A DNA stretch of 20,808 bases from 1-14-2-50-31-20 sp965370315 (GTDB lineage Bacteria > Bacteroidota > Ignavibacteria > Ignavibacteriales > Melioribacteraceae), in the NCBI GenBank assembly GCA_965370315.1, contig CBDUTO010000077.1, forward strand, positions 1 through 20,808, read 5' to 3'. The stretch's first letter is position 1. Each line of letters starts with the position of its first letter. The notes beneath the pieces were generated by a model. That model was given only the letters and a program-made list of their open reading frames with translations, ran no database searches and was not told where the DNA came from. The translations under genes were made by a program, and so were the position numbers. Positions 1-8,157 of this stretch are shown in pieces.

Positions 1-908
1 GAACAAAGCTCGATACTACTATCCAAAAAATATTCCCAGCTGATTTTAATGTGTTCGAGACAGATAAAGAACTTCGTCTGCAAGCTGATTTCATGATGTT
101 AAATCTTGGAACTAATAATCCACTAATGCAAAAAATGTATGGCGGAAATAGTGGAGATGCTGCAGTATCATTTGTGAAAAATAATTCAAAAATCACTTCT
201 GCTAAAGATGTTGAAGCACTTGCTAATGCAGGAGCAGATGCTATTCTTAATTCTGATGATTCTTTTATAAGCTTTATACTTAGTACTGAAGATAGGTTGA
301 GAGAAATAGTTGCAAAAGAAAAAGAAGCAAAATTAACTGAAAAGGTTTTTGAAAATGAACTTGGTCGTGCATTGTTTGAAGTTTACGGAACTACAATTCC
401 GCCTGATGCAACGTTCACTTCTAGAATTAGTGACGGAGAGCTAAAATCTTTTAAGTATAATGGAACTATTGCACCAGTTCAAACAACATTTTATGGAATG
501 TATGATAGATATTATTCGCATGGTAAGCAATATCCATGGGGATTGCCAGAGAGATGGTTAAATCCGAAAGAAGGATTTGATATGAGCACTCAGTATAATT
601 TTATTTCTACTAATGATATTACTGGAGGTAGCTCTGGTAGTGCTGTTATTAATAAAGACGCTGAGGTTGTTGGTGCTGCATTTGATGGTAACATTGAATC
701 TATTCCAGGTAATTTTCTCTACAATCCAAATGATAATAGAATGGTTACTGTATCTTCCGAAGCAATGCTTCAAATACTAAGATATATTGGTGATGCCGAA
801 AGAATAGCAGATGAACTTGAAGCTGGAAAAATTCCAGAAAAATATAAATTTGAAGAAGAAGAGGAAACTACCGAAACTGAAGAGAGTGTTGAGGTAGAAG
901 TTAAATAG
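1..908 (+). CDS. S46-family dipeptidyl peptidase (DPP7-like), C-terminal part, 5' truncated by window edge
   Basis: The reading frame is already open at position 3, so the gene begins before the window. The ATG-less codon GTG at 51 is internal: the residues before it (KLDTTIQKIFPADF) align with the middle of the complete paralogue at 3014-5146. S46 enzymes are periplasmic serine peptidases that release dipeptides from the N terminus of oligopeptides. The chymotrypsin-like serine motif reads TGGSSGS, with the presumed nucleophile encoded at 633-635; the usual Asn before that Ser is replaced by Ser. Eighteen residues downstream is Gly (AAFDGN), the position that is Gly in DPP7 and Arg in DPP11, which favours hydrophobic rather than acidic P1 residues. 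The protein ends in an unusual Glu-rich tail (EEEEETTETEESVEVEVK) that the paralogue lacks. The family call is firm; the substrate preference is inferred. Confidence 0.9.
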   Translation, partial: TKLDTTIQKIFPADFNVFETDKELRLQADFMMLNLGTNNPLMQKMYGGNSGDAAVSFVKNNSKITSAKDVEALANAGADAILNSDDSFISFILSTEDRLREIVAKEKEAKLTEKVFENELGRALFEVYGTTIPPDATFTSRISDGELKSFKYNGTIAPVQTTFYGMYDRYYSHGKQYPWGLPERWLNPKEGFDMSTQYNFISTNDITGGSSGSAVINKDAEVVGAAFDGNIESIPGNFLYNPNDNRMVTVSSEAMLQILRYIGDAERIADELEAGKIPEKYKFEEEEETTETEESVEVEVK

Positions 909-931
909 TATTTTAATTTTATAAATTTATT

Positions 932-1070
932 AAACGAGACTGACTCAAAAGTAGTTAATGTCATTTCGAACGGAGAGAGAAATCTTTAATTTGAAGCAAA
1001 TATTAAAGATTCTCACGTCGCTTCACTCCTCAGAATGACAATTTAGTTTGCTTTTGAGTCAGCCTCGTTT
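932..1070. repeat. Nested inverted repeat between convergent genes (REP/MITE-like, probable bidirectional terminator)
   Basis: The outer arms, AAACGAGACTGACTCAAAAG (932-951) and CTTTTGAGTCAGCCTCGTTT (1051-1070), are complementary at 19 of 20 positions. Inside them TGTCATT (959-965) pairs with AATGACA (1034-1040), and AATCTTTAAT (981-990) pairs perfectly with ATTAAAGATT (1002-1011). The whole 139-bp stretch can fold into one long interrupted hairpin. It fills the gap between the stop of the peptidase gene and the stop of the convergent nucleotidase gene, and each outer arm ends in a T run when read outward (TCGTTTTTCG on the plus strand), so it could stop transcription from both sides. The TCATTTCGA...GAGAAATCT / AGAATGACA wording resembles short palindromic elements dispersed in Bacteroidota genomes; that resemblance is from memory. 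Confidence 0.75.
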
Positions 1071-1080
1071 TTCGTAAGTT

Positions 1081-2853
1081 TTACTTTCCAAACAACAACT
1101 TCCTATCTTTTTCGCTTCCTTTTTTAGCCCAGTCTGTTGGAATTATTTCCCAGTTATTATTTGCTTTAGGATTTACATTTCCCTTATCTTCAATCCATTT
1201 CATAAGGTAGAAACGCAAATCTTTTTCAGTTGAGCTAATAATTCTGGAAGCCAATTCATCTTTCTTAATTTTTGCTCCAACAATCAGATGTCCACCACCA
1301 CCATTTCCTCTATATGAGTTAAGTGCAACTTTGTAAGTTTTATCAATATCGAAATTATCACCATTGGTCATTGATTTAATAGTAACTCTATTTCCTTTCG
1401 GTTTTGAAACATCAATGGTGTAGCTAATTCCAGCAGCTGATTCAAAATTATAAAACCGATCCTCTAGCATTGGTGAACTAGAACGCTCTGACCATTTTAA
1501 TTTGCCACTCTCATCTTTGGCAAATCTTAGAAGATTATCATCTTTATTATTCATTTCATTAAACCATATACTACTACTATATTCTAAAATGTCTTTCACC
1601 TCTTTACCAGTAAGCATCATTGTATAAAGGAGATTTTCATATTTGTAAAGTTTGAACATATCCTTCACAAATATTTCTCCTTTTATAATTTTAGTATTAA
1701 AGGTTAAAGGAGCGGCAAATGAAATATCAGCATTTGAAATATCTAATTGAATTGTATGGATTAAATCCACAAAAGGAGAATCACCAAAAAGAGCATCACC
1801 AGAGGATATTGTTTCTGTAAAAACGCCAATCTTTTTTGACGCATATTCTTTAATAATTTCAAACTGTGGATTAAAAGTTGTTAGAAAGTTCGAATCAGCT
1901 TTTTGGTTATCTGACTTGATTAATTCTGCTGAAATTTCTTTTTCCCATTTGCTTTTTTCAGAATTGTAAGTCATATCAATAGTCACATCTGCAAAACTAC
2001 GTGCAGAGCTTGTTCCACCAACTAGTAGTACTTGCTTGCCCTTGGTGTTTGTAACAAATTTATTCCATCCTTGATGGTCGTGACCAGTAAATACCATATC
2101 AAATCCGGGCACTTGTTCTGCAACTAATCGTGTTGCATTTTCATTTTTATATGTTTCGCTTGTTTGTCCATTATAATTTGGGTTACCTCCTGCATGGAAA
2201 AGTCCAATTACTATTTCTGGATTTTCCTTCATAATTATAGGCATCCACATTTTTGCTGTTTCAATCATATCATCAAATCTAATTCCTTCCCAAATTTGAG
2301 GGGGTAACCAATTTGGTATTGCCGGTGTTGTTAATCCAAGAACTGCAATCTTAATCCCTTTACGGATAATAATTGTGTATGGCTTAAAATATGGTTTGTT
2401 GGTTTTTACGTCAACTGAGTTTGCAGAGAGCCAAGGGAATTTTAATTCTTTCACAAACTTATCATAGACCGGATGACCAGTTTCTATATCGTGATTTCCT
2501 ACAGATCCAGCATCATACTTCATATAGTTCATAACATCAGCATATAGATGTGGTGAATTGGGTTCTTCAAAATTATAATAATAAACGGCAGGTGTTCCTT
2601 GCAAAATATCTCCGTTACTTAGCAATACAACCTCTTGAGTTGTATCAGAACGCTGCTCTTCGACGTAGGAATGAATTTGAGCTAAGGAATGATTTTGGCT
2701 CTTCATTTGTGTGAAATTATATGGATAAATAGCGCCATGTGTGTCTGTAGTCTCAATTATTTTAAGTTTTAAATCCTGTCCACTCAGTAAAGACAGCATA
2801 ATAAAAAACAAGAAAAACAATTTTGGTGCTACTCTTTTTATAAACATATTCAT
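1081..2853 (-). CDS. Secreted bifunctional 5'-nucleotidase / 2',3'-cyclic phosphodiesterase family metallophosphatase
   Basis: A 590-residue protein of the UshA/CpdB/YfkN type, which hydrolyses extracellular nucleotides or cyclic nucleotides in the periplasm or at the cell surface. The N-terminal signal peptide (about 1-25, hydrophobic FFLFFIMLSLLSG) has no lipobox Cys. The two-metal phosphoesterase domain carries all the expected ligand motifs: TDTHG (D37, H39), NGDILQG (D82), GNHD (N120, H121), FHAGG (H220) and GHDH (H258, H260). The C-terminal nucleotide-recognition domain (about 345-565) contains YNFESAAGISYTID and NSYRGNGGGGH. Length is normal for the family. The start ATG at 2853 has GGAG 6 nt upstream (minus strand CGGAGACTTAAATG); a second in-frame ATG two codons later is less well spaced. 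The gene is inverted between two S46 peptidase genes, so it has its own promoter. Which substrate is preferred cannot be read from the sequence. Confidence 0.92.
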   Translation of the reverse strand: MNMFIKRVAPKLFFLFFIMLSLLSGQDLKLKIIETTDTHGAIYPYNFTQMKSQNHSLAQIHSYVEEQRSDTTQEVVLLSNGDILQGTPAVYYYNFEEPNSPHLYADVMNYMKYDAGSVGNHDIETGHPVYDKFVKELKFPWLSANSVDVKTNKPYFKPYTIIIRKGIKIAVLGLTTPAIPNWLPPQIWEGIRFDDMIETAKMWMPIIMKENPEIVIGLFHAGGNPNYNGQTSETYKNENATRLVAEQVPGFDMVFTGHDHQGWNKFVTNTKGKQVLLVGGTSSARSFADVTIDMTYNSEKSKWEKEISAELIKSDNQKADSNFLTTFNPQFEIIKEYASKKIGVFTETISSGDALFGDSPFVDLIHTIQLDISNADISFAAPLTFNTKIIKGEIFVKDMFKLYKYENLLYTMMLTGKEVKDILEYSSSIWFNEMNNKDDNLLRFAKDESGKLKWSERSSSPMLEDRFYNFESAAGISYTIDVSKPKGNRVTIKSMTNGDNFDIDKTYKVALNSYRGNGGGGHLIVGAKIKKDELASRIISSTEKDLRFYLMKWIEDKGNVNPKANNNWEIIPTDWAKKGSEKDRKLLFGK

Positions 2854-3013
2854 TTAAGTCTCCGTTACATAGAAAAATTATTTTATAACTATCTACAATA
2901 TTGTAAAAAGCAACTTAATATTAAAGCATGTAAAAATAGTTCATAAGTATTTCGAAAGTGAAAAAAATCTTATCTTTATATTTATAAAAAACATTAAATA
3001 GTCTGGAACAGAA

Positions 3014-5146
3014 ATGAAAACATTAAAGCCTTTTTTCTTATTGCTTATTTTATTTGTTACTTCAAGTGCTCAAACAGGATTGTATAAACCAATTGACGTA
3101 GATACTGTAAAGTACTCGCTCAACGATTTTGGTAAAATGTGGACTTTTGATGATGTTCCTGTTAAAAGATTTGAATCTGAATATGGATTTAAGCCGAGTG
3201 TTGAGTGGCTTGAAAATGTTCAAAAATCTGCTTTACAATTTGGCGGTGGATGTTCGGCTGCATTTGTTTCTGAAGATGGACTAATAATGACAAACCATCA
3301 CTGTGGTAGAGGGCAACTAAGCTCAATCCAAGATGAAGGGGAGAATTGGTTACGTGATGGGTTCTATGCAGAGAATCTTGAAGATGAAAGATTTGTCCCA
3401 GATCTTTTTGTAGATCAGTTAATAAGAATAGAAGATGCAACTGATGAAATAAAGAGTGAAATGTTAAAAGGTACAACTGACACGAAAATAATTGCATTAC
3501 GAGATTCTGCAAAAGCAAAATTGATACGCAATGGAGAGACAGAGAGTGGATTAGTTTGTAAAGTTGTTACTCTCTATAAAGGTGGAAAGTACTCACTCTA
3601 CTTTTACAAACGCTACTCTGATATTAGACTTGTAATGGCACCAGACTTTCAAATTGCCGCAACAGGTTGGGATTGGGATAATTTTACTTATCCAAGATAT
3701 GAATTGGATTTTATGTTTTACAGAGCTTATGATGAAAATGGTGAACCGGTTAAATCAGAAAATCATTTTACTTGGAGTGAAAAAGGTGCTACTGAAGATG
3801 AAGCAATATTTGTTGTCGGAAGACCAGGGCATACAGATAGACAACTTTCTGTTGCTCACTTAGAGTATTTACGAGATGTAGTTTATAAAAATCGTCTCTT
3901 ATTATATGAGGAACTTTATCAAGTCTATTTTGAGTTATTTAATAAGTATCCAGAACGTGAGTCGGAATTACTAAACAAAGTAATGGGTTATGGTAATGGA
4001 CGAAAATCTTATGCTGGAAGATTATATGGTTTAAGCAAACCAGAATTAATGGCAAAAAAAGAGAGTTTTGAAAAAGAGCTTCGAGCTAGAGTTAATGACT
4101 CAAAGGAACTTTCAGAAAAAAACAACAACCTTTGGAATGAAATTGAAAGTGTAGTTCTAGAGTTACGAAAAACATCTTCCAAATATTATGGATATGCTCC
4201 ACAAAGAACTCTATCAGTCTATTTCAAAATTGCTGATGATGTAATTGCGTATGCTACTGAAATGAAAAAAGAGGAAGCTGATAGAAGTCCACTCTATCAA
4301 AAAGAAAATATTGAGGCTACAATTAAAAGTATCTATCCCGATTCAATTGACGTAGAATTTAATAATCTTTTACTCCGTGCACATGCAAATACTGTTACAA
4401 GTATTTTGGGAAAAGATGATGAACTGTTAAAAAATCTTTATGGTGGTAACGCTGGAAATAAAGCAGTTGAGTTTGCAGTGAATAGTTTTAAATTGAGTTC
4501 AGAAGAAAATATTATAGAAATATTGGAAAAGTCATCAGATGAAATCTTAAGTATTGAAGATCCATTTATTCAGTTCCTTCTCAATTCGGAAGTAATATTT
4601 GATAGTCTTGATACCGAAAGAAATGCTTTACAGAATCGACTTTCACTTCTAAATCAAAAATTAGGCGAGGCTATATTTGAAGTATTTGGAGATGAAATTT
4701 CTCCAGATGCAACAATGACCTTGCGTATCTCTGATGGAGTGATTAAAGGATATGAGTATAATGGAACAATTGCACCTGGCAAAACAACTTATTACGGCTT
4801 GTGGGATAGATACATTTCATTCGGTAAAAAAACTTATCCTTGGGGTTTACATCCAAGGTGGCAAACACCACCAGTAGAATTGGATTTGGCAATCCCTATC
4901 GGATTTGCATCTACTAACGATATTGTTGGTGGTAACTCCGGAAGTTCGCTAATAAATAAAAACATGGAAGTTATTGGATTAGCACATGATGGAAATCTTG
5001 AGTCCCTCGCTGGTCATTTCATTTTTGATACAACAAACAATCGCACAGTTTCTACTGATTCTTGGGGACTATTGGAAGCACTTAAATATGTTTATAAAAC
5101 AGATAGACTTGTTGATGAGTTGTTGAATAGTAAGATTGTAAAATAA
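3014..5146 (+). CDS. S46-family dipeptidyl peptidase, DPP7-like
   Basis: A complete 710-residue S46 peptidase with a signal peptide (about 1-19, ending TSSAQ). The catalytic triad is visible: His in the TNHHCG motif (H95/H96), Asp in the segment TYPRYELDFMF (D232) and Ser in GGNSGS (S642). Gly660, 18 residues after the Ser, corresponds to the residue that separates DPP7 (Gly, hydrophobic or aliphatic P1) from DPP11 (Arg, acidic P1). The motif before the Asp is more usually WPRHxGDF, so this is a divergent member. The helical insert expected in S46 enzymes lies around residues 310-440. The ATG at 3014 follows GGA at 3005-3007. The protein is clearly paralogous to the partial gene at the left edge. 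Expected role: periplasmic breakdown of peptides to dipeptides for uptake. The next gene begins 25 bp downstream, so the two may be co-transcribed. Confidence 0.93.
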   Translation: MKTLKPFFLLLILFVTSSAQTGLYKPIDVDTVKYSLNDFGKMWTFDDVPVKRFESEYGFKPSVEWLENVQKSALQFGGGCSAAFVSEDGLIMTNHHCGRGQLSSIQDEGENWLRDGFYAENLEDERFVPDLFVDQLIRIEDATDEIKSEMLKGTTDTKIIALRDSAKAKLIRNGETESGLVCKVVTLYKGGKYSLYFYKRYSDIRLVMAPDFQIAATGWDWDNFTYPRYELDFMFYRAYDENGEPVKSENHFTWSEKGATEDEAIFVVGRPGHTDRQLSVAHLEYLRDVVYKNRLLLYEELYQVYFELFNKYPERESELLNKVMGYGNGRKSYAGRLYGLSKPELMAKKESFEKELRARVNDSKELSEKNNNLWNEIESVVLELRKTSSKYYGYAPQRTLSVYFKIADDVIAYATEMKKEEADRSPLYQKENIEATIKSIYPDSIDVEFNNLLLRAHANTVTSILGKDDELLKNLYGGNAGNKAVEFAVNSFKLSSEENIIEILEKSSDEILSIEDPFIQFLLNSEVIFDSLDTERNALQNRLSLLNQKLGEAIFEVFGDEISPDATMTLRISDGVIKGYEYNGTIAPGKTTYYGLWDRYISFGKKTYPWGLHPRWQTPPVELDLAIPIGFASTNDIVGGNSGSSLINKNMEVIGLAHDGNLESLAGHFIFDTTNNRTVSTDSWGLLEALKYVYKTDRLVDELLNSKIVK

Positions 5147-5171
5147 ATAAAAATAATTAGAGGGTAACTAA

Positions 5172-6899
5172 ATGAGTTGGATTTTTGGAGAAATAGTTAA
5201 AGGGAGGAATTCATTTTTGGATTTCTCAAAAATTAGTAATAGTAAATCTTTCCATTCTTTTTCTAGCCCAAATATAAATCTCGTTACAGGTGGCAATTCA
5301 CGAAACCTATTCTCCTTTAAAATTTCGGAAAAGAATATTTTTATCGCTGGTATAGGTATTGATAATTCTGATGGAACAAGTAAAATACTCGAGAGAGAGG
5401 GTTGGGAAATTGTGTTAAAGAATGGTGTTGAGAATGCTCTTAATCTTGATGGACATTTCATTATTACTATTGTTGAAGAGGGGAAAGTCTCTATTTACAC
5501 TGACAAATTGGGTCTCCGGGATATATATATTCGGGAGCTTAATGATAGAATAATCTTTTCAACAAAAATTAAATGGCTTACATATTTTGGTGAACTTGAA
5601 ATTGATTTTAGTGAATTTAGTAGTAGATGGATGCTATTCAATCAAATATCTCAAGAGAGTATTTTTAAGAATTGTAAAAGACTGGTTGCCGGTAAATCTG
5701 TAACTATAAATACTAGAGAGAATTATAAAGTTAGCTACGGAAGTAATAAACTTAAATATTCTAATAAATCTTTTAGTTCAAAAGAGTATGAATCCAAATT
5801 GTCATCTCTTGTAAATCTAAATATACTTTCATCTAAGGAGCTCTCCTTATCACTTTCTGGTGGAATGGATTCAAGGGTACTCCTATCAATACTAATAAAG
5901 AAGCGTTCTGATTTTTACGAAACACATTCATTTGGTAATGCCAACCATCCAGATAGTACAGTTGCTAAACTTTTATCTGATGATTTTAATATTCCACATT
6001 ATCAATATAATTCTACAGAAAATAACATAGACAATTTGTTAAGAGAAATTGAAAGTTATACAACAGAATCAGTTATAAACAATGCTGCTTCAGCAATAAT
6101 GCAGTTAAAAAACTATGAGTTCCTTTCAGAAAGAAAATTAGTGGTTATTGATGGTGGATTTGGTGAGATCTGGCGACGTGAATTCTTTTATAAATTATTC
6201 ATTCGTGGTAAGAGAGCATTGTTAGATTTGAAAGTTGAAGAGATAACTCCATTTTTAGAATTACCGAGAGCTGATATATTTTCCGAAGAAGTAGTGCAAA
6301 ACATGAAACACGGAATAAAGAGTCAGCTAGAAAATGTTATTGAATTATTACCTGAAATGAGTAAAGATAATATTGAGAATTGGCTAGATCAATTTGCATT
6401 GGAAACAAGGTTACCAAACTACTATTCTCATGAGCAAACAAGATTGGATGATATGGTCACTGCAGTTATGCCATTTGCGCAGCAAAGTTTAATATCTAAT
6501 TTGTTTGGTGTTAAAATAAGTGAGAAGAAGAATGGTAAATTATTCAGAAATATAATTAAGCAAAATCATTCAAAACTTGCAAAGTATTCGTTAATAAAGG
6601 GCACAACTAAGCATCCCTATAGTTTGAATTCCTTGCAATCTAGACTCTGGTCAGTAGCATTAAAAAAAACGGGAAATGATTTTAAGGAAATTGGGAATAC
6701 AGAAATTCTTCTTGGCTCACTAAAAGAGTATCTCTTTGATACTATTCAGTCAAAAGAAATTATAGAATCAGCTATTTATGATAAAGTGAAAATTCATAAA
6801 ATTGTTGGGGATTATTATAGTGGAAACAGAAAGAATGGGTATTCTGTAGATTGGTTATTAGCGTTTATTATTTTCAAACAATCTATTTCAAAATTTTGA
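5172..6899 (+). CDS. Asparagine synthetase-like ATP-dependent amidotransferase lacking the glutaminase Cys
   Basis: A 575-residue homologue of class-B asparagine synthetases. The C-terminal synthetase domain (about 205-575) has the ATP-pyrophosphatase P-loop SGGMDSR (S229-R235) and a second conserved Asp-Gly-Gly (D327-G329, VIDGGFGE). The N-terminal half (about 1-180) has the fold signature of the class II glutaminase domain (LNLDGHFIITI and DKLGLRDIYI), but position 2 is Ser (MSWIFGEI) instead of the catalytic Cys, so glutamine hydrolysis is probably lost. Relatives with this pattern adenylate a carboxylate and use another amine, as in lasso-peptide cyclases, beta-lactam synthetases and some glycan-linked enzymes; no partner genes for those pathways are seen here. 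ATG at 5172 follows AGAGGG. The gene lies 25 bp behind the S46 peptidase gene. The enzyme class is secure; the substrate is unknown. Confidence 0.85.
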   Translation: MSWIFGEIVKGRNSFLDFSKISNSKSFHSFSSPNINLVTGGNSRNLFSFKISEKNIFIAGIGIDNSDGTSKILEREGWEIVLKNGVENALNLDGHFIITIVEEGKVSIYTDKLGLRDIYIRELNDRIIFSTKIKWLTYFGELEIDFSEFSSRWMLFNQISQESIFKNCKRLVAGKSVTINTRENYKVSYGSNKLKYSNKSFSSKEYESKLSSLVNLNILSSKELSLSLSGGMDSRVLLSILIKKRSDFYETHSFGNANHPDSTVAKLLSDDFNIPHYQYNSTENNIDNLLREIESYTTESVINNAASAIMQLKNYEFLSERKLVVIDGGFGEIWRREFFYKLFIRGKRALLDLKVEEITPFLELPRADIFSEEVVQNMKHGIKSQLENVIELLPEMSKDNIENWLDQFALETRLPNYYSHEQTRLDDMVTAVMPFAQQSLISNLFGVKISEKKNGKLFRNIIKQNHSKLAKYSLIKGTTKHPYSLNSLQSRLWSVALKKTGNDFKEIGNTEILLGSLKEYLFDTIQSKEIIESAIYDKVKIHKIVGDYYSGNRKNGYSVDWLLAFIIFKQSISKF

Positions 6900-6926
6900 T
6901 TTATTGAGTATTTCTCTAAATCAAAA
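6894..6926 (+). terminator. AT-rich hairpin at the end of the asparagine-synthetase-like gene
   Basis: TTTTGATTTA (6894-6903) and TAAATCAAAA (6917-6926) form a perfect 10-bp stem with a 13-nt loop, and the left arm contains the stop codon TGA (6897-6899). No clear T tract follows, so it may act as an RNA 3'-end or stability element rather than a classical Rho-independent terminator. Confidence 0.45.
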
Positions 6927-7004
6927 GATAAAATTGACTATTTTGCATTAATAAAGTAAATTTAAATCCAGCCAGTAAAACAGAAGTTAATCATTCCATA
7001 TTTT

Positions 7005-7008
7005 GGAG
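7005..7008 (+). promoter_or_regulatory. Ribosome binding site that fixes the start at 7015
   Basis: GGAG lies 6 nt before the ATG at 7015. An in-frame TTG at 7003 would include this site inside the coding region, so the TTG is rejected as the start. Confidence 0.75.
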
Positions 7009-7014
7009 ATATTA

Positions 7015-8133
7015 ATGTATAGCAAGAAGTTATATTTACTGTTAGTTGTAATGGTGCTTACCTCAACTTCATTCTTAAATATTTTAAAAGCTCAAATAGT
7101 CCAATCGGATAATGAGAATTGGAATGTGGAGGTTAAGTATGTTGAACCTGGAACAATTAACATTTATTCTTCTACCTCAGAGGAGTCAAAAGTAATAGGG
7201 CACTATTACTATCTTGATAAAGTATTAACCATTTCGAACAATGACGAATATATAAAGTTTGGATGGGCAAAAGTTATATATCCTTCTAAAGGATTTGTTT
7301 TAGAGAGAGATTTATTGAGTGGGGAAGAAAAGATAGCATTAGATATAAGATTTAAAAACAATCCAGATGAATTTAGTGGAACTCAAAATTGGACACCCCA
7401 CCTTATAAAGTGTGATAAGGAGTATGCCTTTATAAAGAGTGGAAATGATTTTAACAATGGAAACATTGGAATAATTGCTGAAGATGATGAAGTTCTTGCA
7501 ATTACAAGTGATGGTTTGCAAAATAAAGAATGGATTGAAGTCTACTTCCCAAAGAAAGGATTTATCTTTTCTAGTAATTTATCATTGTTTAAAAGTAACC
7601 ATCTGCTAGGCATTGGTATCTCTTACGGATTTGTAAACATTCCATACGAAAAAAACTTAGAGAATTATAAGAATCCGATTGGCGGTTTTATTGAGTACTC
7701 AAAAACCAATTGGGATTTCAATTTTAGACTAGGTTACAACAAGTCTCAATCGAACTTGAAAGAGTATATTTTACAAACCGATATCATTTATCTTCAAGTT
7801 CAATATACATTTTGGAGATTGTTTGATGAGCATGTTCGGTTGTATGCCATGGCGGGTGGGGGGTATTGGATGTCAAAATTCCAATTCACAAAATATCCAT
7901 CACTAACAGATTATTTTCCTGAAGAAAAAGATAATGGCTTTGGATATTTTTTAGGTGCTGGAATTGAATATACACTATCTGGTTTTTTCCTCGGTGTACA
8001 ATACTCATTCTTTGGAACAGAAGAAGCTAAGTTCGGTCCAGATGCAAAACCAGGTGAATTTACTAATCAGTATATAATGTTTATTGGTTCAAATCAAGTT
8101 GAAGTTGATTTCGGATATCGATTTGAATTTTAA
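7015..8133 (+). CDS. Secreted protein with two SH3-like repeats fused to an outer-membrane beta-barrel
   Basis: A 372-residue protein with a signal peptide (about 1-27, ending LNILKAQ). Residues about 36-101 and 125-192 are two related modules with the bacterial SH3 style: INIYSSTSEESKVIG and AFIKSGNDFNNGNIG, each followed by W-x-E/K-V and ending YPSKGFV or FPKKGFI. From about 197 to the end the sequence alternates aromatic and small residues in strands (LLGIGISYGF, YAMAGGGYW, FGYFLGAGIEYTL, VEVDFGYRFEF) and ends in Phe, typical of a small outer-membrane barrel of about eight strands. The modules would lie in the periplasm and could bind peptidoglycan or a partner while the barrel anchors the protein. 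The next gene starts within 25 bp, suggesting an operon. No exact family is recognised. Confidence 0.75.
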   Translation: MYSKKLYLLLVVMVLTSTSFLNILKAQIVQSDNENWNVEVKYVEPGTINIYSSTSEESKVIGHYYYLDKVLTISNNDEYIKFGWAKVIYPSKGFVLERDLLSGEEKIALDIRFKNNPDEFSGTQNWTPHLIKCDKEYAFIKSGNDFNNGNIGIIAEDDEVLAITSDGLQNKEWIEVYFPKKGFIFSSNLSLFKSNHLLGIGISYGFVNIPYEKNLENYKNPIGGFIEYSKTNWDFNFRLGYNKSQSNLKEYILQTDIIYLQVQYTFWRLFDEHVRLYAMAGGGYWMSKFQFTKYPSLTDYFPEEKDNGFGYFLGAGIEYTLSGFFLGVQYSFFGTEEAKFGPDAKPGEFTNQYIMFIGSNQVEVDFGYRFEF

Positions 8134-8157
8134 AATTATAAAATGAGGATGATTACT

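Noticed and set aside
2971..2980. TATCTTTATA as a Bacteroidota-type -7 element before the S46 gene
   Set aside because: Only a partial match to TAnnTTTG, and the nearest -33 candidate (TTCG at 2951) is a poor match at marginal spacing; too weak to list.
3189..3518. Reverse 109-codon frame within the S46 peptidase gene
   Set aside because: Lies opposite catalytic His region of a well-supported gene; the translation is low complexity rich in Leu and His, as expected of an antisense shadow.
5168..5461. Reverse 97-codon frame over the start of the asparagine-synthetase-like gene
   Set aside because: Opposite a conserved domain, without its own ribosome binding site or plausible promoter.
5172..7014. 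Lasso-peptide biosynthetic cluster
   Set aside because: Only the cyclase-like fold is present; no precursor gene, leader-binding protein, protease or transporter could be found on either strand nearby.
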